Below, in pieces: positions 36,644 to 46,142 of a stretch of DNA of 64,000 nt. Position 1 is the stretch's first letter, and each line of letters opens with the position of its first letter. The stretch is from Motiliproteus sp965230185 (GTDB lineage Bacteria > Pseudomonadota > Gammaproteobacteria > Pseudomonadales > Balneatricaceae), in contig OZ245995.1 in NCBI GenBank assembly GCA_965230185.1, positions 3,534,001-3,598,000 of the forward strand, in the 5' to 3' direction. Under the pieces are notes generated by a model. The model made no database searches. It was not told the DNA's origin and was given only the letters and a program-made list of their open reading frames with translations. Both the position numbers and the translations under genes were made by a program.

Positions 36644-37819
36644 ATGCCCGAAGAACTCGACAAATACCTGGAAATCATGGTCGACCGGAACGGCGCCGAT
36701 CTTTTTCTGTCCACCAATGCCCGTCCGAGCTGTAAGGTACATGGCAAGCTTATCCCACTCTCTGATCAGATCATGCCCCGTGGCCGGATTAAGGAGATTG
36801 CCTATGCGATCATGAACGAGCGACAGATCAGTGAATTTGAAGAGAAGCCGGAAATGAACCTGGCGCTGTCGAAACCGGGACTCGGTCGATTTCGGGTCAA
36901 CATTTTCCGCCAGCGTCACGAATATTCTATGGTGATCCGCTCCATCTCCACCGAAATCCCGGATTCAAAGTCACTGGGATTGCCGGATTCGCTGACCAGC
37001 CTGATCATGGAAAAACGTGGACTGATTCTGTTTGTCGGTGGCACCGGCTCCGGTAAATCCACCTCACTGGCATCACTGATCGATCACCGCAACGCCAACA
37101 GTGCGGGCCATATCATTACCATCGAAGACCCGGTGGAGTTTGTCCATCCCCACAAGGAGTCGATCATCAATCAGCGGGAAGTGGGTGTCGACACGCTCTG
37201 CTATGAGGATGCGCTGGAGAACACGCTGCGTCAGGCGCCGGATGTCATCCTGATCGGTGAGATCCGCAGTGCCGAAACGATGGAGTATGCACTGGCCTTT
37301 GCCGAGACCGGCCACCTCTGCCTGTCGACCCTGCATGCCAATAACGCCAATCAGGCGCTGGGCAGGATTATCAACTTCTTCCCGGAGGAACGCCATAAAC
37401 AGATCTTCCTCGATCTGTCGCTGAATATGCGAGGCATCGTTTCACAGCGTCTGCTGCCCACCATCGATGGCAAGCGGGCCGCTGCGATCGAGGTGTTGCT
37501 GGGATCTCCCCGGGTCAATGATCTGATTAAGACCGGCAAGATCGACGAGATCAAAGAGGTGATGGAAAAGTCTGCCAACCAGGGCATGCAGACCTTCGAT
37601 ATGGCCCTGTTCGATCTCTGGCGCCGGGGTAAGATCAAGGCCGACGAGGCCCTGCGCAATGCCGACTCCCGGAACAATCTGGCTCTGAAGATGCGCCTGG
37701 CCAAAGAGAAGGCTCAGAAAGGGCGAACCAACGGGGCGCCCGTCGAGGCCGAGCCGCCGAAGATGTCTTTTTCTCTGGAAGAGGACAAGCCTGAAGAAGA
37801 GAGTAACAACACTCAGTAA
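36644..37819 (+). CDS. pilU: Type IV pilus twitching ATPase PilU
   Basis: Protein of 391 residues of the PilT/PilU retraction ATPase family. Walker A is GGTGSGKST (near 130-138), with the Asp box ITIEDPVEFVH, the Walker B region APDVILIGEIRSAETM and the His box GHLCLSTLHANNANQ. The longer acidic C-terminal tail (KMSFSLEEDKPEEESNNTQ) and the AFAETGHLCLST form are typical of PilU rather than PilT. It helps PilT power pilus retraction. PilT is not in the window. The stop lies three bases before the next gene. Confidence 0.92.
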   Translation: MPEELDKYLEIMVDRNGADLFLSTNARPSCKVHGKLIPLSDQIMPRGRIKEIAYAIMNERQISEFEEKPEMNLALSKPGLGRFRVNIFRQRHEYSMVIRSISTEIPDSKSLGLPDSLTSLIMEKRGLILFVGGTGSGKSTSLASLIDHRNANSAGHIITIEDPVEFVHPHKESIINQREVGVDTLCYEDALENTLRQAPDVILIGEIRSAETMEYALAFAETGHLCLSTLHANNANQALGRIINFFPEERHKQIFLDLSLNMRGIVSQRLLPTIDGKRAAAIEVLLGSPRVNDLIKTGKIDEIKEVMEKSANQGMQTFDMALFDLWRRGKIKADEALRNADSRNNLALKMRLAKEKAQKGRTNGAPVEAEPPKMSFSLEEDKPEEESNNTQ

Positions 37820-37822
37820 TCG

Positions 37823-38935
37823 ATGACCAAAAACACTTCCCTGCCGGTCGGCTGTGTCCACAGCTGTCCCGGTTGTGCCCACCGTGATCGTTCCCGGGAT
37901 TCCAGCGAAAAGCAGAAGCAGCAGTGGCTGACCACAAAATTACAGCCCTGGTCAGAGCGGCTGCAGCCGCTGCGTTCCGTTACCGGAGAACGGCGCTACG
38001 GTTATCGGGACAGAGTCTGCCTGAGCTGTGAGTATTCATCCCGGGGCTGGCAATTCGGGCTTAAACGCCGTGATGAACTGATTGCAATACCCCACTGCCC
38101 GATTCACTCCGACCGAATCAATGCCGTGGTCGCCCTGCTTGGCAGAACTCTGCCCGAACAGAACCGTTTTCCGCTGGCGTATCTGGTGCAGTCCGGAGCC
38201 CAGCTGGTGCTGGTGGTGAAACAGGCGGAACGCCCGGACACCCGCTGGCTGACCACTGATTTTTACGAAGCGCTGGCCGCAACCGGTACCGAAGGCCTGT
38301 GGCTGCACCTCCATCCCAGCGCGGGCAGGAAGGTCTTTGCCAAAAACCGGTGGCTGCTGCTTTGGGGTCAACCCCGATCCCGCGACCACTCCGGTCTCTG
38401 GTACGGTCCCGCCGCATTTCAGCAGCTGATACCGGAGCTGTTTAACGAGGCGCTGGACAGTGCGCAACAATACCTTTCGCCGACGCCGGACAGCCGGGTA
38501 ATCGATCTTTATTGCGGTGCCGGCAGCTCACTGAAACGCTGGGCCGGCGTCGGAGCCAGAACCCTCGGTGTCGAAATCGCCGCCGAGGCGCTCTCCTGTG
38601 CCCGGCAAAACGTCCCGGAAGCGGAGCTTCTGCGTGGCAGTTGTCTGCATCGAATTCCTCAGCTTCAGCAATGGGCGGAACAGACTTCCGGTACACCACT
38701 GCTGTATGCTAATCCTCCCAGGACCGGTATGGAAACGGCGGTTACGGCGTGGATCGGCCAGCATTTCCGCCCCCGGCGTCTGGCCTGCCTGTCCTGCAGC
38801 GCAGGCACACTGAGACGGGATCTGGAAATACTCTGCGAATACGGATACAGTGTCGAGCAGTTGATTCCTTTTGATTTTTTCCCGCAAACCCTGCACGTCG
38901 AAACCCTGGCACTGCTCAGGGACACAAGACCCTGA
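37823..38935 (+). CDS. TrmA/RumA-like class I RNA methyltransferase
   Basis: Protein of 370 residues of the tRNA/rRNA uracil-C5 methyltransferase superfamily. Near the start are clustered cysteines (CVHSCPGCAH), plus Cys61 or so in RVCLSCEY, resembling the Fe-S ligands of RumA-type enzymes. The SAM motif is DLYCGAGSSLKRWAG (near 230). The later motifs LLYANPPRTGM and LACLSCSAGTLRRDL carry the DPPR-like and catalytic SCxxxT segments in altered form. The target is unassigned. It follows pilU by three bases and is probably co-transcribed with it. Confidence 0.82.
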   Translation: MTKNTSLPVGCVHSCPGCAHRDRSRDSSEKQKQQWLTTKLQPWSERLQPLRSVTGERRYGYRDRVCLSCEYSSRGWQFGLKRRDELIAIPHCPIHSDRINAVVALLGRTLPEQNRFPLAYLVQSGAQLVLVVKQAERPDTRWLTTDFYEALAATGTEGLWLHLHPSAGRKVFAKNRWLLLWGQPRSRDHSGLWYGPAAFQQLIPELFNEALDSAQQYLSPTPDSRVIDLYCGAGSSLKRWAGVGARTLGVEIAAEALSCARQNVPEAELLRGSCLHRIPQLQQWAEQTSGTPLLYANPPRTGMETAVTAWIGQHFRPRRLACLSCSAGTLRRDLEILCEYGYSVEQLIPFDFFPQTLHVETLALLRDTRP

Positions 38936-39017
38936 CCGACGAATTTCCTCAAGACACCAGCATAACCGGCAGCGGTATCGACTACGGCCCCTGAAGCTGT
39001 ATGTTACGCCGGTTCTC

Positions 39018-39350
39018 TTAATCACCCTCAGGATCGACCTCGGACCACTCCATCTGCCGGATACCGGCGATTCGGGATCGATTACAGGAAGCCCTGGCGC
39101 TCTCCGCCACAGCGGCCAGGGTCCAGCTGTTACCCAGCTGCTCGCCATGACAGAGGAGCTGAAAAATATACTCAGAACGACACAGGGCACCGTGATCCAG
39201 AGTGAATCTGATGCAGTGGCCACAGTAGCGATCACCGGCCACCCCGATCTCTTCAGGTTCGGCAGGCAGGTATTTTTTCACTTTGTTCAGTAACACCAGC
39301 GCATTGCGCTCGGACTTGGCGTTGCTGTACAGGGTCCAGTACGACTTCAT
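39018..39350 (-). CDS. Small hypothetical protein with CGHC motif
   Basis: Protein of 110 residues with no family I can name. It opens MKSYWTLYSNAKSERNALVL and has seven cysteines or so with a CGHC pair (near 43-46) in DRYCGHCIRFTLD, followed by RSEYIFQLLCHGEQLGNSWT. The Cys-x2-Cys arrangement could bind metal or act as a thiol-redox site. It is convergent with the methyltransferase gene and divergent from the GAF-GGDEF gene. No strong ribosome site is seen, but the composition looks coding. Confidence 0.55.
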   Translation of the reverse strand: MKSYWTLYSNAKSERNALVLLNKVKKYLPAEPEEIGVAGDRYCGHCIRFTLDHGALCRSEYIFQLLCHGEQLGNSWTLAAVAESARASCNRSRIAGIRQMEWSEVDPEGD

Positions 39351-39494
39351 AGATCAGGGTTATCACCGGAAAATCGGCCAGTTACAGAAACAGGTCAGCG
39401 TTTATATGGCCGCAAAGCAAGACTAAAAAATACAGATGCACTAAACTTTAACGAATAATTACTGATCTTAAAATTGCCCTGGCGGGAATCAACC

Positions 39495-40496
39495 ATGACT
39501 GACCGGGATAACTGGATACTGGAGGCCGATAACAGCGTCGTCTCCTTCGACAAATGGCAACAGACGGTCGACCTGGCGGCACGCCTGTTCCATGCTCCCT
39601 GCTGCTTTATCGTTCAGTACAGCCGCCACGGCTACCAGATTGTTATCAGCAGTAATCAGGAATCCAATCCCTGGCTGTCTGGCCAGATCATTCCATCCGA
39701 TACACTGACCCTGCACCGCCAGGTGGTGGATGAGGATCGTGAGCTCTATATCCCCAATGCCGGGGAGCAGTCCTGCTGGGAAAACTACCAGGAGGTCGCA
39801 CGGGAGGGCTTCTCCTCCTACCTGGGCCTGCCATTGCAGTGGCCCAACGGTGTACCGTTCGGGGTAATGTGCGTACTGGACTACAATCCCACCGATTACC
39901 GGGACCCCTATTTTGAGCTGATCAGCAGCTTCCGTAACCAGATTGAATCGGACCTGCAACTGCTGGTCAACGAACATGAACTCAGTCAGCTCAGCCTCCG
40001 GGACGAGCTGACCGGCATCTATAATCGTCGCGGTTTCGATACCCTCTCTCACCACAAGCTCAGTGTGGCCAAACGCTATGGCCATACCTTCGGACTGATG
40101 TATTTCGATCTCGATAATCTGCACACTATCAATGATCAGCTGGGTCATGACACCGGAGACCAGGCCATCAAGGCGCTGGCTAAAGCACTCAGCAGCGAAC
40201 TGCGGGAATCGGATATCGCCGCCCGCATTGGCGACGACGAATTCGCCGCTCTGGTGTTTATCCGCCAGGCAGAGGATCTGGAGAACCTGGCCGTCAGGAT
40301 TCAGAAAAAGCTCAATCTGCTGAAGCAGCATCAGGATTCTCTGCCGCCGATCACAACCAGTGTCGGCGCCCGTTGCTATCAGGCGGACACCGGGCTCGAC
40401 ATTTCCACCATGCTGAACGAAGTCGACCGGCTGATGTTCAACATCAAGCATGAGAAGAAGCTCACCACCGTATCAGGCATAAGCCATAAGCACTGA
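39495..40496 (+). CDS. GAF domain protein with degenerate GGDEF domain
   Basis: Protein of 333 residues. Residues about 15-160 form a GAF-like sensor (LAARLFHAPCCFIVQY through SSYLGLPLQWPNGVPFGVMC). The GGDEF domain (about 175-330) has the metal Asp in FDLDNL and a kept RESD inhibitory site, but the active motif reads GDDEF (246-250) instead of GGDEF. The lost second Gly makes activity doubtful; such proteins can act as c-di-GMP or GTP sensors. I chose ATG 39495; the frame is open back to a TTG at 39474. The GGGA eight bases upstream is a fair ribosome site. Confidence 0.88.
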   Translation: MTDRDNWILEADNSVVSFDKWQQTVDLAARLFHAPCCFIVQYSRHGYQIVISSNQESNPWLSGQIIPSDTLTLHRQVVDEDRELYIPNAGEQSCWENYQEVAREGFSSYLGLPLQWPNGVPFGVMCVLDYNPTDYRDPYFELISSFRNQIESDLQLLVNEHELSQLSLRDELTGIYNRRGFDTLSHHKLSVAKRYGHTFGLMYFDLDNLHTINDQLGHDTGDQAIKALAKALSSELRESDIAARIGDDEFAALVFIRQAEDLENLAVRIQKKLNLLKQHQDSLPPITTSVGARCYQADTGLDISTMLNEVDRLMFNIKHEKKLTTVSGISHKH

Positions 40497-40678
40497 AGCA
40501 TCTTTATCGGTGACAATCCGTCCGCGACGATAAGTTACCGTTTTCGGCGATCGAGAAAGGTAAAGGCGAGAAGACCTGTGACGACGACATCCGGCATCGA
40601 CAGCATAATCGCCGGAGAGGTACGGTCCAATCAGGGGCTGTACGTTCGCTCAGCAGCCGAAGGCATGTGAAAGAGTTG

Positions 40679-40706
40679 TAAAAAAGGCCGCAGTCGCGGC
40701 CTTTTT
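40679..40706 (-). terminator. Terminator after sthA, bidirectional form
   Basis: A six-bp stem GGCCGC/GCGGCC with loop AGTC is flanked by six A (40680-40685) on the left and five T (40702-40706) on the right, so it can end transcription on either strand. It serves sthA on the minus strand and possibly the GAF-GGDEF gene from the plus strand. Confidence 0.8.
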
Positions 40707-40726
40707 CAGCTGAACCTGTCCGAAAA

Positions 40727-42127
40727 TCAGATATTGGCGATTCGGTTCAACCCGGCAATCGCCGCGATCCGGAAGGCCTCGGCCATGGTCGGGTAGTTGA
40801 AGGTGGTATTCACAAAATACTTGATGGTATTGGCGCTGCCTTCCTGATTCATAATGGCCTGGCCGATATGGATAATCTCCGAGGCACGGTCACCGAAACA
40901 GTGGATGCCGAGGATCTCCAGGGTTTCACGGTGGAACAGAATCTTCAGCATGCCGACGGGCTCACCGTAGATCTGAGCACGGGCGATATCACGGAAGAAG
41001 GCCTGGCCCACCTCGTAGGGTACCTTAGCCGCAGTCAGCTCCATCTCGGTTTTACCCACCGAACTGATTTCGGGAATGGTGTAAATACCGGTGGGGACTT
41101 CCGAGACAAAATGGAAATCTTCCGCCTTCAGCAGATCGGTGCTGGCTGCTCGCCCCTGGTCGATAGCGGCCGAAGCCAGGCTGGGCCAGCCCACCACATC
41201 GCCGGCCGCATAGATGCCATCCACAGCGGTACGATAGTGATCGTCCACCTCCAGCTGACCTCTTCCGTTGGCCTCCAGGCCGACATTCTCCAACCCCATG
41301 TCATCGGTATTACCGGTCCGGCCATTACACCAGAGCAGGGCATCGGCACGGATCTTTTTACCGGATTTGAGGGTCATCAGCACACCATGATCGTCACCAT
41401 CAATGGTTTCATACTCTTCATTGTGACGAATGGTGCAACCATGATTTCGCAGGTGGTAGCTCAGCGCATCTGAGATTTCATCATCCAGAAAAGACAGCAG
41501 TCGGTCACGGTTGTCGATCAGGTCCACCTTGACACCCAGGCCGCCGAAGATGGAAGCGTATTCACAGCCGATTACCCCGGCACCATAGACGATCAGCGTT
41601 CTGGGAGTATGCTCCAGCTTGAGGATGCTGTCGGAGTTGTAGATTCGCGGATGGTTGAAATCCACGTCTTCCGGCGTGTAGGGTCTGGAACCGGTCGCAA
41701 TCACCACATGTTTGGCTTTCAGGGTATCTTCATTACGACTGGCGTGAGATACGTTGACGGTTTTAGCGTCAACAAACCGGGCACGCCCGAAATAGACGTC
41801 GATACGATTGCGGGCATAGAAGCCGGTCCGCATCATCACCTGATTGGTGATCACCTTTTCCGCCCGCTTCAGGACTTTAGGAAAAGAGAACCAGCGAGGC
41901 TCGCCGATATCCCGGAACATCGGGTTGGTATTGAATTCGATGATCTGTTTAACGGAATGACGCAGGGCCTTGGAGGGGATCGTCCCCATATGGGTGCAGT
42001 TACCACCCACTTTATCGTGGATCTCCACAACAGCGACCCGGCGGCCTTTCTTGGCGGCATTCATTGCCGCTCCTTCGCCGGCCGGCCCGGAGCCGATTAC
42101 AACCACATCGTATTCGTAAACTGCCAT
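40727..42127 (-). CDS. sthA: Soluble pyridine nucleotide transhydrogenase
   Basis: Protein of 466 residues, the same length as E. coli SthA. It is an FAD flavoprotein that moves reducing equivalents between NADPH and NAD+. The FAD loop is GSGPAGEGAA, and the usual redox-active second Cys is Thr, as the family has CTHMGTIPSKALR. NAD binding is VYGAGVIGCEYASIFGGLG, and YAAGDVVGWPSLA is the second FAD motif. The start ATG follows GGGGGAATAG. It lies downstream of nqrM on the same strand with 138 bases between. Confidence 0.96.
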   Translation of the reverse strand: MAVYEYDVVVIGSGPAGEGAAMNAAKKGRRVAVVEIHDKVGGNCTHMGTIPSKALRHSVKQIIEFNTNPMFRDIGEPRWFSFPKVLKRAEKVITNQVMMRTGFYARNRIDVYFGRARFVDAKTVNVSHASRNEDTLKAKHVVIATGSRPYTPEDVDFNHPRIYNSDSILKLEHTPRTLIVYGAGVIGCEYASIFGGLGVKVDLIDNRDRLLSFLDDEISDALSYHLRNHGCTIRHNEEYETIDGDDHGVLMTLKSGKKIRADALLWCNGRTGNTDDMGLENVGLEANGRGQLEVDDHYRTAVDGIYAAGDVVGWPSLASAAIDQGRAASTDLLKAEDFHFVSEVPTGIYTIPEISSVGKTEMELTAAKVPYEVGQAFFRDIARAQIYGEPVGMLKILFHRETLEILGIHCFGDRASEIIHIGQAIMNQEGSANTIKYFVNTTFNYPTMAEAFRIAAIAGLNRIANI

Positions 42128-42265
42128 CTATTCCCCCTGTAGAATTTTTGTAGTTGTAAGTGCGGCCGCTTCAGCGGTCCGCAACGGCGCCGTCCACTCC
42201 TTTATTCGGCAGAGCGGTACAGCAGCTCCTTTATGATTGCGGATAGTTAATCTTTTATATATCTG

Positions 42266-42508
42266 CTACTGGCCTTTCGGCTGACTCAGCTCATAACTCA
42301 GTGAGTTATCGTCCTGAACTTCATCCTGCTCATTTTCGCACTTGTCAGGATCATCGCCGCAGACCGGACAGATGTAATCCTTCTCTCCCAGCGCAGCCCC
42401 TACACCGCCGCAGGAGCCTTTAATCGGTTTGCGCCCCATAATGACGCCAATGGACATAGCGCCAATCAGCACCGCCAGCACCACTACTGCAAGAATGACC
42501 GTTTCCAT
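42266..42508 (-). CDS. nqrM: Na+-NQR maturation protein NqrM
   Basis: Protein of 80 residues, NqrM (DUF539). A single N-terminal helix (TVILAVVVLAVLIGAMSIGV) anchors it, and four cysteines follow in KGSCGGVGAA and DYICPVCGDDPDKCEN. NqrM is needed to place iron between NqrD and NqrE. I chose ATG 42508, seven bases after GAGG; a GTG at 42511 in the same frame is an alternative. It ends the nqr operon. Confidence 0.93.
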   Translation of the reverse strand: METVILAVVVLAVLIGAMSIGVIMGRKPIKGSCGGVGAALGEKDYICPVCGDDPDKCENEQDEVQDDNSLSYELSQPKGQ

Positions 42509-42517
42509 CACATTACC

Positions 42518-43564
42518 TCACTGCATCAGATAGGGTTCGAATTCTGCCGTATAGGATTCGGCAAATCCTTGACCCTGCTTAAAAACAAAGAACGCCGGGA
42601 TCTTCAGCTGCTTTGCCAGCGCCAGACCACGCTGCTCTCCCAGCACCATCATCGCCGTCGCCAGAGCATCTGCCCGGGCGCAGGATGGATCGAGAATCGT
42701 GACTGATGCCAGCTTGTGGCTGATCGGCTTCCCGGTCGTACCATCGATGGTATGGGAGTAGCGAACCCCGTTCTGCTCAAAATAGTTTCGGTAGTCACCG
42801 GAGGTGGCAATGGCCATCCCCTCTACGCTGATCACCTTCTGTACACTACGCTCACCGGCGACCGGGCTTTCAACGGCAATGCGCCAGCTGCTGCCATCGG
42901 GCTTTCTGCCCCGGGCCAGCAGTTCACCACCGACCTCCACCAGGTAAGCCTGATAGCGGCCTGAGACATAATCGGCCACCGCGTCTACAGCATAGCCTTT
43001 AGCAATGGCGGACAGGTCCAGATAGCGATCGCCCTGCTTCGCCAGAGCCGGCTGTTCTGACCTGACACTGATCTGCTGGTACCCGACCCGGGCCAGCTGT
43101 TCATTAATCTGTTGTTCCGAAGGTGTTTTTGATATGGCGTTACCGGGACCAAAGCCCCAGAGATTGACCAGCGGACCAACGGTCATATCAAAAGCACCCT
43201 GTGTCTGCCGACTGATCTCCAGCCCCAGCGCCACAACGGCAGCGGTCTCCTCGGAAACCTCAAACCAGGAACCGGGTTCAGACCGGTTGAATCGACTCAG
43301 TTCCGAGTCATTACGGTAGGTGGACATCCGCGACTCGATCCGATCGAGCGCCGTCTGGATGCCGGATTGCAGCTCGCTCAGCTCTGCCGAGACCGGTGCA
43401 ACCACTTTAACACTGTAGCTGGTACCCATGGTGGCACCAGTAATGGAATGAATAGTCAGCCGGTCAGCACCGTTATCGCTGCTACAGGCCGTTACCATCA
43501 GCGCTGCCAGCCCGAGGGCCAGCAGCCTGCCGATAAAGGCGCTGTAATACTGAGCGATTAACAA
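42518..43564 (-). CDS. apbE: FAD:protein FMN transferase ApbE lipoprotein
   Basis: Protein of 348 residues. It attaches FMN covalently to Thr residues of NqrB and NqrC in the periplasm. The N-terminal signal ends with the lipobox LMVTAC (Cys27). The ApbE core includes TGATMGTSYSV, FDMTVGPLVNLWGFGP, YLDLSAIAKGYAVD, VGGELLARGRKPDG and ATSGDYRNYFE. The start codon is TTG at 43564; no ATG, GTG or earlier TTG is in frame since the nqrF stop, and no strong ribosome site is seen. It lies between nqrF and nqrM. Confidence 0.93.
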   Translation of the reverse strand: MLIAQYYSAFIGRLLALGLAALMVTACSSDNGADRLTIHSITGATMGTSYSVKVVAPVSAELSELQSGIQTALDRIESRMSTYRNDSELSRFNRSEPGSWFEVSEETAAVVALGLEISRQTQGAFDMTVGPLVNLWGFGPGNAISKTPSEQQINEQLARVGYQQISVRSEQPALAKQGDRYLDLSAIAKGYAVDAVADYVSGRYQAYLVEVGGELLARGRKPDGSSWRIAVESPVAGERSVQKVISVEGMAIATSGDYRNYFEQNGVRYSHTIDGTTGKPISHKLASVTILDPSCARADALATAMMVLGEQRGLALAKQLKIPAFFVFKQGQGFAESYTAEFEPYLMQ

Positions 43565-43608
43565 AATGGCGTAACCGGCTGCTTTATATGCTGATTGACA
43601 GCTCCGGC

Positions 43609-44832
43609 TTAGCCGCCGAAGTCATCCAGCAGGATGTTTTCACGTTCAACACCCAGGTCTTCCAGCATCTTGATAACCGCGGAGGTCATCATGGGCGGTC
43701 CACACATGTAGTACTCGCAATCCTCAGGCGCTTCGTGATCCTTCAGATAGTTTTCGTAGAGTACGTTGTGGATAAAGCCGGTGTAGCCATCCCAGTTATC
43801 TTCGGGCAGCGGGTCGGACAGGGCCAGATGCCACTGGAAGTTTTCGTTCTTCTCGGCCAGCTCGTCAAACTCTTCACCGTAGAAGGCTTCGCGCATGGAT
43901 CGTGCGCCGTACCAGTAAGAGATCTTACGGCTGGAGTTCAGACGCTTGAGCTGATCGAAGATGTGAGAACGCATCGGCGCCATACCGGCACCACCACCGA
44001 CGAATACCATCTCAGCATCGGTATCCTTGGCGAAGAACTCACCGAAGGGACCGTACACAGTGACCTTGTCACCGGGCTTGAGGCTGAAGACATAAGAGGA
44101 CATCTGTCCGGGCGGCAGGTCGTCACGTCCGGGAGGCGGTGTCGCCACACGAATGTTGAACTTAACCACACCACGCTCTTCCGGATAGTTGGCCATAGAG
44201 TAAGCGCGGATAACCGGCTCGTCTACCTTGGACACATAGCGCCAGATATCGAACTTGTCCCAGTCAGGATGGTACTCTTCCTCGATATCGAAGTCCTTGT
44301 AGGCTGCGACGTGAGGAGGGCATTCCAGCTGCACGTAACCACCGGCGCGGAAGTCTACGTTTTCGCCTTCCGGCAGACGCAGGGTCAGTTCCTTGATGAA
44401 GGTAGCAACGTTGGGGTTGGACTCAACCGTACATTCCCACTTCTTAACGCCGAAGACTTCATCTTCAACTTCAACTTTCATGTCCTGCTTAACAGCAACC
44501 TGACAGGACAGACGCCAGCCTTCACGCTTTTCGCCCTTGGTGAAGTGACCTTCTTCGGTCGGCAGCATCTCGCCACCGCCCTCTTCGACGATACACTTAC
44601 ACTGAGCACAGGTACCGCCGCCACCACAGGCAGAAGACAGGAAGATACCTTGACCGGCGAGAGTCTGAAGCAGCTTGCCACCGGCAGGGGCCTTAATGCT
44701 TTTCTCAGGATCGCCATTGATCTCAATTGTCACGTCACCGCTGGAAACCAGCTTGGCGCGGGCAAACAGAATCACCGCGACCAGAGCCAGTACCACGGCG
44801 GTAAACATGATTACACCGAGTATAATTTCCAT
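43609..44832 (-). CDS. nqrF: Na+-NQR subunit F
   Basis: Protein of 407 residues, the NADH-oxidising entry subunit of Na+-NQR. An N-terminal helix precedes a [2Fe-2S] domain (CGGGGTCAQCKC near 70-81, with LSCQV later) and an FAD/NADH reductase domain (RAYSMANYPEE, GGGAGMAPMRSHIF, YMCGPPMM). Electrons pass from NADH via FAD to the cluster. It follows nqrE by 37 bases. Confidence 0.97.
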   Translation of the reverse strand: MEIILGVIMFTAVVLALVAVILFARAKLVSSGDVTIEINGDPEKSIKAPAGGKLLQTLAGQGIFLSSACGGGGTCAQCKCIVEEGGGEMLPTEEGHFTKGEKREGWRLSCQVAVKQDMKVEVEDEVFGVKKWECTVESNPNVATFIKELTLRLPEGENVDFRAGGYVQLECPPHVAAYKDFDIEEEYHPDWDKFDIWRYVSKVDEPVIRAYSMANYPEERGVVKFNIRVATPPPGRDDLPPGQMSSYVFSLKPGDKVTVYGPFGEFFAKDTDAEMVFVGGGAGMAPMRSHIFDQLKRLNSSRKISYWYGARSMREAFYGEEFDELAEKNENFQWHLALSDPLPEDNWDGYTGFIHNVLYENYLKDHEAPEDCEYYMCGPPMMTSAVIKMLEDLGVERENILLDDFGG

Positions 44833-44869
44833 GTTCGTTTAACCTTTACTGAATCGAACACCGCACAGC

Positions 44870-45478
44870 TTAAAGCTGTACCCCAGAGAAGGACATGAAG
44901 CCCAGAGACATCAAACCAACAGTGATGAAGGTGATACCCAGACCACGAAGGCCGTGAGGCACGTCGCTGTACTTCAGTTTCTCGCGGATACCTGCCAGCG
45001 CAGTGATCGCGAATGCCCAGCCAAGACCGGCGCCGACACCATAGACGATGGACTCGCCAAAGTTGTAGTCACGCTCAACCATGAACAGAGCCGCACCCAT
45101 GATGGCGCAGTTTACGGTGATCAGCGGCAGGAAGACCCCCAGCGCGTTGTACAGCGCAGGGACATACTTATCCAGCAGCATCTCAAGGATCTGTACGATC
45201 GCCGCGATAACACCGATATAGGAGATCAGACCCAGAAAGCTCAGATCCACCTCAGGCAGTCCCGCCCAGGCCAGGGCACCGTCAGCCAGGAAGACTTTGT
45301 AGATCAGATTGTTCACCGGCACGGTGATACCCAGTACAAAGATTACTGCGATACCCAGGCCGATAGCGGTCTTAACCTTCTTGGAGATGGCGATAAAAGT
45401 ACACATCCCCAGGAAGAAAGAGAGCGCCATGTTCTCGATAAAGATCGATTTAACGAACAGGCTAATATAATGTTCCAT
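44870..45478 (-). CDS. nqrE: Na+-NQR subunit E
   Basis: Membrane protein of 202 residues with six helices. Together with NqrD it forms an inverted pair with an intramembrane iron centre (cysteines in FFLGMCTFIAISKK and INCAIMG-like VNCAIMGAALFM). It follows nqrD by 14 bases. Confidence 0.97.
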   Translation of the reverse strand: MEHYISLFVKSIFIENMALSFFLGMCTFIAISKKVKTAIGLGIAVIFVLGITVPVNNLIYKVFLADGALAWAGLPEVDLSFLGLISYIGVIAAIVQILEMLLDKYVPALYNALGVFLPLITVNCAIMGAALFMVERDYNFGESIVYGVGAGLGWAFAITALAGIREKLKYSDVPHGLRGLGITFITVGLMSLGFMSFSGVQL

Positions 45479-45492
45479 AACTCAATCTCCCC

Positions 45493-46140
45493 TTACTTGG
45501 TGTTCGGCGCGAGGCTGAAGTCAGGCTTCTCGACCTGGTCCTTCTTCCAGGCACGTAGAGCCCAGATCATCAGACCGATAACGAAGAAGGCTGAAGGCGG
45601 CAGCAGCATCAGACCATTGGCAACATACCAGCCACCGTTGTTCACCAGCGAGAAGATCTCGATGCCGAACAGGGAACCGGAACCGAACAGCTCACGAACG
45701 GTGCCAACAAACAGCAGTACCACGCCATATCCAAGACCGTTACCAATACCATCCATAAAGCTGATGCCCGGAGGGTTCTTCATGGCGAAGGCTTCTGCAC
45801 GGCCCATAACGATACAGTTGGTGATAATCAGACCAACGAATACCGACAGCTGCTTGGACAGCTCGTAAGCGAAGGCTTTCAGCACCTGATCAACCACGAT
45901 TACCAGCGAGGCGATAATGGTCATCTGCACAATAATCCGAATGTTGTTCGGAATGTGCTCACGGATCAGAGACACGAACAGGTTGGAGAAAGCGAGAACG
46001 ACGATAACCGCCAGACTCATCACCACCGCCACGTTGAGGCTGCTGGTGACCGCCAGAGCAGAACAGACACCCAGGATCTGCAAAGCGATCGGGTTGTTCT
46101 CAAAGACCGGATTAGTTACGACTTCTTTCATCTGAGACAT
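45493..46140 (-). CDS. nqrD: Na+-NQR subunit D
   Basis: Membrane protein of 215 residues with six helices, homologous to NqrE. Cysteines ILGVCSALAVTSS and ITNCIVMGRAEAFA bind iron with NqrE in the membrane. Its start follows the nqrC stop by two bases. Confidence 0.97.
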   Translation of the reverse strand: MSQMKEVVTNPVFENNPIALQILGVCSALAVTSSLNVAVVMSLAVIVVLAFSNLFVSLIREHIPNNIRIIVQMTIIASLVIVVDQVLKAFAYELSKQLSVFVGLIITNCIVMGRAEAFAMKNPPGISFMDGIGNGLGYGVVLLFVGTVRELFGSGSLFGIEIFSLVNNGGWYVANGLMLLPPSAFFVIGLMIWALRAWKKDQVEKPDFSLAPNTK

Positions 46141-46142
46141 GA

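Noticed and set aside
42185..42240. Possible tRNA-like fold upstream of sthA
   Set aside because: No cloverleaf with a TψC arm could be made.
43588..44898. 436-codon plus-strand frame
   Set aside because: Antisense to nqrF, whose motifs are complete.
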